Source of the DNA: Saussurea involucrata | Lineage: Eukaryota > Streptophyta > Magnoliopsida > Asterales > Asteraceae | DNA length: 64,000 bases | Reading direction: 5' to 3' | Assembly: GCA_033807775.1 (NCBI GenBank) | Contig: JAWVWS010001044.1 | Span: 62,001 to 126,000 of the forward strand | Shown here: one piece after another, positions 1-12,517 of the stretch | Position numbering within the stretch: position 1 is the stretch's first letter | Layout of the letters: the number at the start of each line of letters is the position of its first letter | The notes under the pieces: generated by a model | The model's input: the letters and a program-made list of their open reading frames with translations, nothing else | The model's database searches: none | What the model was told of the DNA's origin: nothing | Program-made: the position numbers and the translations under genes

Positions 1-1
1 T

Positions 2-570
2 ATCGATGGAAAGCTCTATGTGTCTAGAACAACTTTCTAGTTTACAACGAGATCTAATTGCGACTTTAAGGGGCTCGAAATAATGTATTTCCAAAACTGG
101 TCATGTTAAAACGGGTTTTGCGCACTGTTTTTGTAAAATTCATATAAAATTGGTCATTGATCCAAAAAATATGAATTTTAGACGATTAGATTCCTAAGAA
201 ATAGTAGTACGTTTTTAATTTAGATGTCAAATCTTAATTTGTTCTCTAAGTATGGGTAAATCGTCAAACCGCTTGTAGGACGGAAGCTGTAACTTTTCAA
301 AGTTGTTTTCTACTAAAAACTAGGGGTGAGCATCGGTCGGGTCGGGTCGGGCCGAAAAACCCCCATCCCGATCGGGTTTTGGGTGGACAAAACAGGCCCC
401 GAAACCCTTCCTAAGTAAAGTTCGAGTTTCGGACTTTGGGTCTAATCGGTTTTCGGGTTCATCGGGTCGGGTTCATCGGGTTTCGGACTTAGATCTAAGC
501 ATAAAGTTCTGTTTGTTGAAAAATCCGTATAAAATCACTCACTCATTGGTCTGATTGAGGTGTATAATAT
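2..570. repeat. Representative satellite monomer (monomer 1) and its internal layout
   Basis: Three parts can be seen. Positions 2-320 are AT-rich and contain the ATCGAT and GAGATCTAAT sites. Positions 321-492 are rich in G, C and CG: they open with TAGGGGTGAGCATCGGTC, continue with three TCGGG words and a self-complementary CCCGATCGGG, and end in two 14-bp TCGGGTTCATCGGG-like units. Positions 493-570 are AT-rich again and end GGTGTATAATAT. The 5-bp and 14-bp units are the parts that change copy number between monomers. A forward frame of about 60-77 codons starting at GTG crosses the GC-rich part in many copies but is broken in most. Confidence 0.95.
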
Positions 571-3414
571 ATCGATGGAAAGCTCTTTGTGTTTAGAACA
601 ACTTTCTAGTTTACAACGAGATCTAATTGCGACTTTAAGGGGCTCGAAATAATGTATTTCCAAAACTGGTCATGTTAAAACGGGTTTTGCGCACTGTTTT
701 TGTAAAATTCATATAAAATTGGTCATTGATCCAAAAAATATGCATTTTAGACGATTAGATTCCTAAGAAATAGTAGTACGTTTTTAATTTAGATGTCAAA
801 TCTTAATTTGTTCTCTAAGTATGGGTAAATCGTCAAAACGCTTGTAGGACGGAAGCTGTAACTTTTCAAAGTTGTTTTCTACTAAAAACTAGGGGTGAGC
901 ATCGGTCGGGTCGGGTCGGGCCGAAAAACCCCCATCCCGATCGGGTTTTGGGTGGACAAAACAGGCCCCGAAACCCTTCCTAAGTAAAGTTCGAGTTTCG
1001 GACTTTGGGTCTAATCGGTTTTCGGGTTCATCGGGTCGGGTTCATCGGGTTTCGGACTTAGATCTAAGCATAAAGTTCTGTTTGTTGAAAAATCCGTATA
1101 AAAACACTCACTCATTGGTCAGATTGAGGTGTATAATATATCGATGGAAAGCTCTCTGTGTCTAGAACAACTTTCTAGTTTACAACGAGATCTAATTGCG
1201 ACTTTAAGGGGCTCGAAATAATGTATTTCCAAAACTGGTCATGTTAAAACGGGTTTTGCGCACTGTTTTTGTAAAATTCATATAAAATTGGTCATTGATC
1301 CAAAAAATATGCATTTTAGACGATTAGATTCCTAAGAAATATTAGTACGTTTTTAATTTAGATGTCAAATCTTAATTTGTTCTCTAAGTATGGGTAAATC
1401 GTCAAAACGCTTGTAGGACGGAAGCTGTAACTTTTCAAAGTTGTTTTCTACTAAAAACTAGGGGTGAGCATCGGTCGGGTCGGGTCGGGCCGAAAAACCC
1501 CCATCCCGATCGGGTTTTGGGTGGACAAAACAGGCCCCGAAACCCTTCCTAAGTAAAGTTCGAGTTTCGGACTTTGGGTCTAATCGGTTTTCGGGTTCAT
1601 CGGGTCGGGTTCATCGGGTTTCGGACTTAGATCTAAGCATAAAGTTCTGTTTGTTGAAAAATCCGTATAAAATCACTCACTCATTGGTCTGATTGAGGTG
1701 TATAATATATCGATGGAAAGCTCTATGTGTCTAGAACAACTTTCTAGTTTACAACGAGATCTAATTGCGACTTTAAGGGGCTCGAAATAATGTATTTCCA
1801 AAACTGGTCATGTTAAAACGGGTTTTGCGCACTGTTTTTGTAAAATTCATATAAAATTGGTCATTGATCCAAAAAATATGAATTTTAGACGATTAGATTC
1901 CTAAGAAATAGTAGTACGTTTTTAATTTAGATGTCAAATCTTAATTTGTTCTCTAAGTATGGGTAAATCGTCAAAACGCTTGTAGGACGGAAGCTATAAC
2001 TTTTCAAAGTTGTTTTCTACTAAAAACTAGGGGTGAGCATCGATCGGGTCGGGTCGGGCCGAAAAACCCCCATCCCGATCGGGTTTTAGGTGGACAAAAC
2101 AGGCCCCGAAACCCTTCCTAAGTAAAGTTCGAGTTTCGGACTTTAGGTCTAATCGGTTTTCGGGTTCATCGGGTCGGGTTCATCGGGTTTCAGACTTAGA
2201 TCTAAGCATAAAGTTCTGTTTGTTGAAAAATCCGTATAAAATCACTCACTCATTGGTCTGATTGAGGTGTATAATATATCGATGGAAAGCTCTTTGTGTC
2301 TAGAACAACTTTCTAGTTTACAACAAGATCTAATTGCGACTTTAAGGGGCTCGAAATAATGTATTTCCAAAACTGGTCATGTTAAATCGGGTTTTGCGCA
2401 CTGTTTTTGTAAAATTCATATAAAATTGGTCATTGATCCAAAAAATATGCATTTTAGCCGATTAGATTCCTAAGAAATAGTAGTACGTTTTTAATTTAGA
2501 TGTCAAATCTTAATTTGTTCTCTAAGTATGGGTAAATCGTCAAAACGCTTGTAGGACGGAAGCTGTAACTTTTCAAAGTTGTTTTCTACTAAAAACTAGG
2601 GGTGAGCATCGGTCGGGTCGGGTCGGGCCGAAAATCCCCATCCCGATCGGGTTTTGGGTGGACAAAACAGGCCCCGAAACCCTTCCTAAGTAAAGTTCGA
2701 GTTTCGGACTTTGGGTCTAATCGGTTTTCGGGTTCATCGGGTCGGGTTCATCGGGTTTCGGACTTAGATCTAAGCATAAAGTTCTGTTTGTTGAAAAATC
2801 CGTATAAAATCACTCACTCATTGGTCTGATTGAGGTGTATAATATATCGATGGAAAGCTCTCTGGGTCTAGAACAACTTTCTAGTTTACAACGAGATCTA
2901 ATTGCGACTTTAAGGGGCTCGAAATAATGTATTTCCAAAACTGGTCATGTTAAAACAGGTTTTGCGCACTGTTTTTGTAAAATTCATATAAAATTGGTCA
3001 CTGATCCAAAAAATATGCATTTTAGACGATTAGATTCCTAAGAAATAGTAGTACGTTTTTAATTTAGATGTCAAATCTTAATTTGTTCTCTAAGTATGGG
3101 TAAATCGTCAAAACGCTTGTAGGACGGAAGCTGTAACTTTTCAAAGTTGTTTTCTACTAAAAACTAGGGGTGAGCATCGGTCGGGTCGGGTCGGGCCGAA
3201 AAACCCCCATCCCGATCGGGTTTTGGGTGGACAAAACAGGCCCCGAAACCCTTCCTAAGTAAAGTTCGAGTTTCGGACTTTGGGTCTAATCGGTTTTCGG
3301 GTTCATCGAGTCGGGTTCATCGGGTTTCGGACTTCGATCTAAGCATAAAGTTCTGTTTGTTGAAAAATCCGTATAAAATCACTCACTCATTTGTCTGATT
3401 GAGGTGTATAATAT
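2..3414. repeat. Satellite monomers 1-6, weak trimer pair
   Basis: Six monomers start at 2, 571, 1140, 1709, 2278 and 2846. Monomers 1 and 4 share CTCTATGTG after the ClaI site and ATATGAATTTT in place of ATATGCATTTT. Monomers 2 and 5 share CTCTTTGTG. This suggests a three-monomer (1707-bp) duplication, though each copy also has private changes. The monomer at 2278 lacks one A in the GC-rich part, which leaves a 75-codon forward frame there; this is not a gene. Confidence 0.7.
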
Positions 3415-6400
3415 ATCGATGGAAAGCTCTCTGTGTCTAGAACAACTTTCTAGTTTACAACGAGATCTAATTGCGACTTTAAGGGGCTCGAAATAATGTA
3501 TTTCCAAAACTGGTCATGTTAAAACGGGTTTTGCGCACTGTTTTTGTAAAATTCGTATAAAATTGGTCATTGATCCAAAAAATATGCATTTTAGACGATT
3601 AGATTCCTAAGAAATAGTAGTACGTTTTTAATTTAGAAGTCAAATCTTAATTTGTTCTCTAAGTATGGGTAAATCGTCAAACCGCTTGTAGGACGGAAGC
3701 TGTAACTTTTCAAAGTTGTTTTCTACTAAAAACTAGGGGTGAGCATCGGTCGGGTCGGGTCGGGCCGAAAAACCCCCATCCCGATCGGGTTTTGGGTGGA
3801 CAAAACAGGCCCCGAAACCCTTCCTAAGTAAAGTTCGAGTTTCGGACTTTGGGTCTAATCGGTTTTCGGGTTCATCGGGTCGGGTTCATTGGGTTTCGGA
3901 CTTAGATCTAAGCATAAAGTTCTGTTTGTTGAAAAATCCGTATAAAATCAATCACTCATTGGTCTGATTGAGGTGTATAATACATCGATGGAAAGCTCTC
4001 TGTGTCTAGAACAACTTTCTAGTTTACAACGAGATCTAATTTCGACTTTAAGGGGCTCCAAATAATGTATTTCCAAAACTGGTCATGTTAAAACGGGTTT
4101 TGCGCAATGTTTTTGTAAAATTCATATAAAATTGGTCATTGATCCAAAAAATATGCATTTTAGACGATTAGATTCCTAAGAAATAGTAGTACGTTTTTAA
4201 TTTAGATGTCAAATCTTAATTTGTTCTCTAAGTAAGGGTAAATCGTCAAAACGCTTGTAGGACGGAAGCTGTAACTTTTCAAAGTTGTTTTCTACTAAAA
4301 ACTAGGGGTGAGCATCGGTCGGGTCGGGTCGGGCCGAAAAACCCCCATCTCGATCGGGTTTTGGGTGGACAAAACAGGCCCCGAAACCCTTCCTAAGTAA
4401 AGTTTGAGTTTCGGACTTTGGGTCTAATCGGTTTCGGGTTCATCGGGTCGGGTTCATCGGGTTTCGGACTTAGATCTAAGCATAAAGTTCTGTTTGTTGA
4501 AAAATCCGTATAAAATCACTCACTCATTGGTCTGATTGAGGTGTATAATATATCGATGGAAAGCTCTCTGTGTTTAGAACAACTTTCTAGTTTACAACGA
4601 GATCTAATTGCGACTTTAAGGGGCTCGAAATAATGTATTTCCAAAACTGGTCATGTTAAAACGGGTTTTGCGCACTGTTTTTATAAAATTCATATAAAAT
4701 TGGTCATTGATCCAAAAAATATGCATTTTAGACGACTAGATTCCTAAGAAATAGTAGTACGTTTTTAATTTAGATGTCAAATCTTAATTTGTTCTCTAAG
4801 TATGGGTAAATCGTCAAAACGCTTGTAGGACGGAAGCTGTAACTTTTCAAAGTTGTTTTCTACTAAAAACTAGGGGTGAGCATCGGTCGGGTCGGGTCGG
4901 GCCGAAAAACCCCCATCCCGATCGGGTTTTGGGTGGACAAAACAGGCCCTGAAACCCTTCCTAAGTAAAGTTCGAGTTTCAGACTTTGGTTCTAATCGGT
5001 TTTCGGGTTCATCGGGTCGGGTTCATCGGGTTTCGGACTTAGATCTAAGCATAAAGTTCTGTTTGTTGAAAAATCCGTATAAAATCACTCATTCATTGGT
5101 CTGATTGAGGTGTATAATATATCGATGGAAAGCTCTCCGTGTCTAGAACAACTTTCTAGTTTACAACGAGATCTAATTGCGACTTTAAGGGGCTCGAAAT
5201 AATGTATTTCCAAAAATGGTCATGTTAAAACGGGTTTTGCGCACTGATTTTGTAAAATTCATATAAAATTGTTCATTGATCCAAAAAATATGCATTTTAG
5301 ACGATTAGATTCCTAAGAAATAGTAGTACGTTTTTAATTTAGATTTCAAATCTTAATTTGTTCTCTAAGTATGGGTAAATCGTCAAAACGCTTGTAAGAC
5401 GGAAGCTGTAACTTTTCAAAGTTGTTTTCTACTAAAACCTAGGGGTGAGCATCGGTCGGGTCGGGTCGGGCCGAAAAACCCCCATCCCGATCGGGTTTTG
5501 GGTGGACAAAACAGGCCCCGAAACCCTTCCTAAGTAAAGTTCGAGTTTCGAACTTTGGGTCTAATCGGTGTTCGGGTTCATCCGGTCGGGTTCATCGGGT
5601 TTCGGACTTAGATCTAAGCATAAAGTTCTGTTTGTTGAAAAATCCGTATAAAATCACTCACTCATTGGTCTGATTGAGGTGTATAATATATCGATGGAAA
5701 GCTCTCTGTGTCTAGAACAACTTTCTAGTTTACAACGAGATCTAATTGCGACTTTAAGGGGCTCGAAATAATGTATTTCCAAAACTGGTCATGTTAAAAC
5801 GGGTTTTGCGCACTGTTTTTGTAAAATTCATATAAAATTGGTTATTGATCCAAAAAATATGCATTTTAGACGATTAGATTCCTAAGAAATAGTAGTACGT
5901 TTTTAATTTAGAAGTCAAATCTGAATTTGTTCTCTAAGTATGGGTAAATCGTCAAAACGCTTGTAGGACGGAAGTTGTAACTTTTCAAAGTTGTTTTCTA
6001 CTAAAAACTAGGGGTGAGCATCGGTCGGGTCGGGTCGGGCCGAAAAACCCCCATCCCGATCGGGTTTTGGGTGGACAAAACAGGCCCCGAAAACCTTCCT
6101 AAGTATAGTTCGAGTTTCGGACTTTGGGTCTAATCGGTTTTCGGGTTCATCGGGTCGGGTTCATCGGGTTTCGGACATAGATCTAAGCATAAAGTTCTGT
6201 TTGTTGAAAAATCCGTATAAAATCACTCACTCATTGGTCTGATTGAGGTGTATAATATATCGATTGAAATCTCTCTGTGTCTAGAACAAATTTCTAGTTT
6301 ACAACGAGATCTAATTGCGACTTTAAGGGGCTCGAAATAATGTATTTCCAAAACTGGTCATGTTAAAACGGGTTTTGCGCACTGTTTTTGTAAAATTCAT

Positions 6401-9400
6401 ATAAAATTGGTCATTGATCCAAAAAATATGCATTTTAGACGATTAGATCCTTAAGAAATAGTAGTACGTTTTTAATTTAGATGTCAAATCTTAATTTGTT
6501 CTCTAAGTATGGGTAAATCGTCAAAACGCTTGTAGGACGGAAGCTGTAACTTTTCAAAGTTGTTTTCTACTAAAAACTAGGGGTGAGCATCGGTCGGGTC
6601 GGGTCGGGCCGAAAAACCCCCATCCCGATCGGGTTTTGGGTGGACAAAACAGGCCCCGAAACCCTTCCTAAGTAGAGTTCGAGTTTCGGACTTTGGGTCT
6701 AATCGGTTTTCGGGTTCATCGGGTCGGGTTCATCGGGTTTCGGACTTAGATCTAAGGGTAAAGTTCTGTTTGTTGAAAAATCCGTATAAAATCACTCACT
6801 CATTGGTCTGATTGAGGTGTATAATATATCGATGGAAAGCTCTCTGTGTCTAGAATAACTTTCTAGTTTACAACGAGATCTAATTGCGACTTTAAGGGGC
6901 TCGAAATAATGTATTTCCAAAACTGGTCTTGTTAAAACGGGTTTTGCGCACTGTTTTTGTAAAATTCATATAAAATTGGTCATTGATCCAAAAAATATGC
7001 ATTTTAGACGATTAGATTCCTAAGAAATAGTAGTACGTTTTTAATTTAGATGTCAAATCTTAATTTGTTCTCTAAGTATGGGTAAATCGTCAAAACGCTT
7101 GTAGGACGGAAGCTGTAACTTTTCAAAGTTGTTTTCTACTAAAAACTAGGGGTGAGCATCGGTCGGGTCGGGTCGGGCCGAAAAACCCCCATCCCGATCG
7201 GGTTTTGGGTGGACAAAACAGGCCCCGAAACCCTTCCTAAGTAAAGTTCGAGTTTCGGACTTTGGGTCTAATCGGTTTTCGGGTTCATCGGGTCGGGTTC
7301 ATTGGGTTTCGGACTTAGATCTAAGCATAAAGTTCTGTTTGTTGAAAAATCCGTATAAAATCACTCACTCATTGGTCTGATTGAGGTGTATAATATATCG
7401 ATGTAAAGCTCTCTGTGTCTAGAACAACTTTCTAGTTTACAACGAGATCTAATTTCGACTTTAAGGGGCTCGAAATAATGTATTTCCAAAACTGGTCATG
7501 TTAAAACGGGTTTTGCGCACTGTTTTTGTAAAATTCATATAAAATTGGTCATTGATCCAAAAAATATGCATTTTAGACGATTAGATTCCTAAGAAATAGT
7601 AGTACGTTTTTAATTTAGATGTCAAATCTTAATTTGTTCTCTAAGTAAGGGTAAATCGTCAAAACGCTTGTAGGACGGAAGCTGTAACTTTTCAAAGTTG
7701 TTTTCTACTAAAAACTAGGGGTGAGCATCGGCCGGGTCGGGTCGGGCCGAAAAACCCCCATCTCGATCGGGTTTTGGGTAGACAAAACAGGCCCCGAAAC
7801 CCTTCCTAAGTAAAGTTTGAGTTTCGGACTTTGGGTCTAATCGGTTTCGGGTTCATCGGGTCGGGTTCATCGGGTTTCGGACTTAGATCTAAGCATAAAG
7901 TTCTGTTTGTTGAAAAATCCGTATAAAATCACTCACTCATTGGTCTTATTGAGGTGTATAATATATCGATGGAAAGCTCTCTGTGTTTAGAACAACTTTC
8001 TAGTTTACAACGAGATCTAATTGCGACTTTAAGGGGCTCGAAATAATGTATTTCCAAAACTGGTCATGTTAAAACGGGTTTTGCGCACTGTTTTTGTAAA
8101 ATTCATATAAAATTGGTCATTGATCCAAAAAATATGCATTTTAGACGACTAGATTCCTAAGAAATAGTAGTACGTTTTTAATTTAGATGTCAAATCTTAA
8201 TTTGTTCTCTAAGTATGGGTAAATCGTCAAAACGCTTGTAGGACGGAAGCTGTAACTTTTCAAAGTTGTTTTCTACTAAAAACTAGGGGTGAGCATCGGT
8301 CGGGTCGGGTCGGGCCGAAAAACCCCCATCCCGATCGGGTTTTGGGTGGACAAAACAGGCCCTGAAACCCTTCCTAAGTAAAGTTCGAGTTTCAGACTTT
8401 GGTTCTAATCGGTTTTCGGGTTCATCGGGTCGGGTTCATCGGGTTTCGGACTTAGATCTAAGCATAAAGTTATGTTTGTTGAAAAATCCGTATAAAATCA
8501 CTCACTCATTTGTCTGATTGAGGTGTATAATATATCGATGGAAAGCTCTCTGTGTCTAGAACAACTTTCTAGTTTACAACGAGATCTAATTGCGACTTTA
8601 AGGGGCTCGAAATAATGTATTTCCAAAACTGGTCATGTTAAAACGGGTTTTGCGCACTGTTTTTGTAAAATTCATATAAAATTGGTCATTGATCCAAAAA
8701 ATATGCATTTTAGACGATTAGATTCCTAAGAAATAGTAGTACGTTTTTAATTTAGATGTCAAATCTTAATGTGTTCTCTAAGTATGGGTAAATCGTCAAA
8801 CCGCTTGTAGGACGGAAGCTGTAACTTTTCAAAGTTGTTTTCTACTAAAAACTAGGGGTGAGCATCGGTCGGGTCGGGTCGGGCCGAAAAACCCCCATCC
8901 CGATCGGGTTTTGGGTGGACAAAACAGGCCCCGAAACCCTTCCTAAGTAAAGTTCGAGTTTCGGACTTTGGGTCTAATCGGTTTTCGGGTTCATCGGGTC
9001 GGGTTCATTGGGTTTCGGACTTAGATCTAAGCATAAAGTTCTGTTTGTTGAAAAATCCGTATAAAATCACTCACTCATTGGTCTGATTGAGGTGTATAAT
9101 ATATCGATGGAAAGCTCTCTGTGTCTAGAACAACTTTCTAGTTTACAACGAGATCTAATTTCGACTTTAAGGGGCTCGAAATAATGTATTTCCAAAACTG
9201 GTCATGTTAAAACGGGTTTTGCGCACTGTTTTTGTAAAATTCATATAAAATTGGTCATTGATCCAAAAAATATGCATTTTAGACGATTAGATTCCTAAGA
9301 AATAGTAGTACGTTTTTAATTTAGATGTCAAATCTTAATTTGTTCTCTAAGTAAGGGTAAATCGTCAAAACGCTTGTAGGACGGAAGCTGTAACTTTTCA

Positions 9401-12400
9401 AAGTTGTTTTCTACTAAAAACTAGGGGTGAGCATCGGTCGGGTCGGGTCGGGCCGAAAAACCCCCATCTCGATCGGGTTTTAGGTAGACAAAACAGGCCC
9501 CGAAACCCTTCCTAAGTAAAGTTTGAGTTTCGGACTTTGGGTCTAATCGGTTTCGGGTTCATCGGGTCGGGTTCATCGGGTTTCGGACTTAGATCTAAGC
9601 ATAAAGTTCTGTTTGTTGAAAAATCCGTATAAAATCACTCACTCATTGGTCTTATTGAGGTGTATAATATATCGATGGAAAGCTCTCTGTGTTTAGAACA
9701 ACTTTCTAGTTTACAACGAGATCTAATTGCGACTTTAAGGGGCTCGAAATAATGTATTTCCAAAACTGGTCATGTTAAAACGGGTTTTGCGCACTGTTTT
9801 TGTAAAATTCATATAAAATTGGTCATTGATCCAAAAAATATGCATTTTAGACGACTAGATTCCTAAGAAATAGTAGTACGTTTTTAATTTAGATGTCAAA
9901 TCTTAATTTGTTCTCTAAGTATGGGTAAATCGTCAAAACGCTTGTAGGACGGAAGCTGTAACTTTTCAAAGTTGTTTTCTACTAAAAACTAGGGGTGAGC
10001 ATCGGTCGGGTCGGGTCGGGCCGAAAAACCCCCATCCCGATCGGGTTTTGGGTGGACAAAACAGGCCCTGAAACCCTTCCTAAGTAAAGTTCGAGTTTCA
10101 GACTTTGGTTCTAATCGGTTTTCGGGTTCATCGGGTCGGGTTCATCGGGTTTCGGACTTAGATCTAAGCATAAAGTTATGTTTGTTGAAAAATCCGTATA
10201 AAATCACTCACTCATTGGTCTGATTGAGGTGTATAATATATCGATGGAAAGCTCTCCGTGTCTAGAACAACTTTCTAGTTTACAACGAGATCTAATTGCG
10301 ACTTTAAGGGGCTCGAAATAATGTATTTCCAAAAATGGTCATGTTAAAACGGGTTTTGCGCACTGATTTTGTAAAATTCATATAAAATTGGTCATTGATC
10401 CAAAAAATATGCATTTTAGACGATTAGATTCCTAAGAAATAGTAGTACGTTTTTAATTTAGATTTCAAATCTTAATTTGTTCTCTAAGTATGGGTAAATC
10501 GTCAAAACGCTTGTAAGACGGAAGCTGTAACTTTTCAAAGTTGTTTTCTACTAAAAACTAGGGGTGAGCATCGGTCGGGTCGGGTCGGGCCGAAAAACCC
10601 CCATTCCGATCGGGTTTTGGGTGGACAAAACAGGCCCCGAAACCCTTCCTAAGTAAAGTTCGAGTTTCGAACTTTGGGTCTAATCGGTGTTCGGGTTCAT
10701 CGGGTCGGGTTCATCGGGTTTCGGACTTAGATCTAAGCATAAAGTTCTGTTTGTTGAAAAATCCGTATAAAATCACTCACTCATTGGTCTGATTGAGGTG
10801 TATAATATATCGATGGAAAGCTCTCTGTGTCTAGAACAACTTTCTAGTTTACAACGAGATCTAATTGCGACTTTAAGGGGCTCGAAATAATGTATTTCCA
10901 AAACTGGTCATGTTAAAACGGGTTTTGCGCACTGTTTTTGTAAAATTCATATAAAATTGGTTATTGATCCAAAAAATATGCATTTTAGACGATTAGATTC
11001 CTAAGAAATAGTAGTACGTTTTTAATTTAGAAGTCAAATCTGAATTTGTTCTCTAAGTATGGGTAAATCGTCAAAACGCTTGTAGGACGGAAGCTGTAAC
11101 TTTTCAAAGTTGTTTTCTACTAAAAACTAGGGGTGAGCATCGGTCGGGTCGGGTCGGGCCGAAAAACCCCCATCCCGATCGGGTTTTGGGTGGACAAAAC
11201 AGGCCCCGAAAACCTTCCTAAGTATAGTTCGAGTTTCGGACTTTGGGTCTAATCGGTTTTCGGGTTCATCGGGTCGGGTTCATCGGGTTTCGGACTTAGA
11301 TCTAAGCATAAAGTTCTGTTTGTTGAAAAATCCGTATAAAATCACTCACTCATTGGTCTGATTGAGGTGTATAATATATCGATGGAAATCTCTCTGTGTC
11401 TAGAACAACTTTCTAGTTTACAACGAGATCTAATTGCGACTTTAAGGGGCTCGAAATAATGTATTTCCAAAACTGGTCATGTTAAAACGGGTTTTGCGCA
11501 CTGTTTTTGTAAAATTCATATAAAATTGGTCATTGATCCAAAAAATATGCATTTTAGACGATTAGATCCCTAAGAAATAGTAGTACGTTTTTAATTTAGA
11601 TGTCAAATCTTAATTTGTTCTCTAAGTATGGGTAAATCGTCAAAACGCTTGTAGGACGGAAGCTGTAACTTTTCAAAGTTGTTTTCTACTAAAAACTAGG
11701 GGTGAGCATCGGTCGGGTCGGGTCGGGCCGAAAAACCCACATCCCGATCGGGTTTTGGGTGGACAAAACAGGCCCCGAAACCCTTCCTAAGTAGAGTTCG
11801 AGTTTCGGACTTTGGGTCTAATCGGTTTTCGGGTTCATCGGGTCGGGTTCATCGGGTTTCGGACTTAGATCTAAGCGTAAAGTTCTGTTTGTTGAAAAAT
11901 CCGTATAAAATCACTCACTCATTGGTCTGATTGAGGTGTATAATATATCGATGGAAAACTCTCTGTGTCTAGAACAACTTTCTAGTTTACAACGAGATCT
12001 AATTGCGACTTTAAGGGGCTCGAAATAATGTATTTCGAAAACTAGTCTTGTTAAAACGGGTTTTGCGCACTGTTTTTGTAAAATTCATATAAAATTGGTC
12101 ATTGATCCAAAAAATATGCATTTTAGACGATTAGATTCCTAAGAAATAATAGTACGTTTTTAATTCAGATGTCAAATCTTAATTTGTTCTCTAAGTATGG
12201 GTAAATCGTCAAAACGCTTGTAGGACGGAAGCTGTAACTTTTCAAAGTTGTTTTCTACTAAAAACTAGGGGTGAGCATCGGTCGGGTCGGGTCGGGCCGA
12301 AAAACCCCCATCCCGATCGGGTTTTTTATGTGGACAAAACAGGCCCCGAAACCCTTCCTAAGTAAAGTTCGAGTTTCGGACTTTGGGTCTAATCGGTTTT

Positions 12401-12517
12401 CGGGTTCATCGGGTCGGGTTCATCGGGTTTCGGACTTAGATCTAAGCATAAAGTCCTGATTGTTGAAAAATCAGTATAAAATCACTCACTCATTGGTCTG
12501 ATTGAGGTGTATAATAT
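3415..12517. repeat. Higher-order block: nine-monomer period (about 5.12 kb), monomers 7-22
   Basis: Marker variants give the order W A B C D E F, A B, W A B C D E F. Type A (3984, 7397, 9103) has AATTTCGACT, AAGTAAGGGT, CATCTCGATC and a missing T that makes it 568 bp. Type B (4552, 7965, 9671) has GACGACTAGA and GGCCCTGAAA. Type C (5121, 10240) has CTCTCCGTG, TTGTAAGACG and TCGGTGTTCG. Type E (6259, 11378) has GTAGAGTTCG. Type F starts at 6828 and 11947. Type C copies are 5119 bp apart. The inner A-B pair at 7397 shares GTAGACAAAA and GGTCTTATTG with the pair at 9103, so a later three-monomer duplication is nested in the block. Confidence 0.88.

Noticed and set aside
561..572. TATAATAT in each monomer as a promoter
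   Set aside because: It is AT-rich sequence repeated 105 times with no gene downstream; nothing in the sequence supports a promoter.
2602..2829. Short forward open frames of about 61-77 codons in the GC-rich satellite part (also 12271, 24770, 25904, 33255)
   Set aside because: They are the same frame of one repeated sequence, open only where indels happen to keep it so, mostly start at GTG, and are broken in most of the 105 copies.
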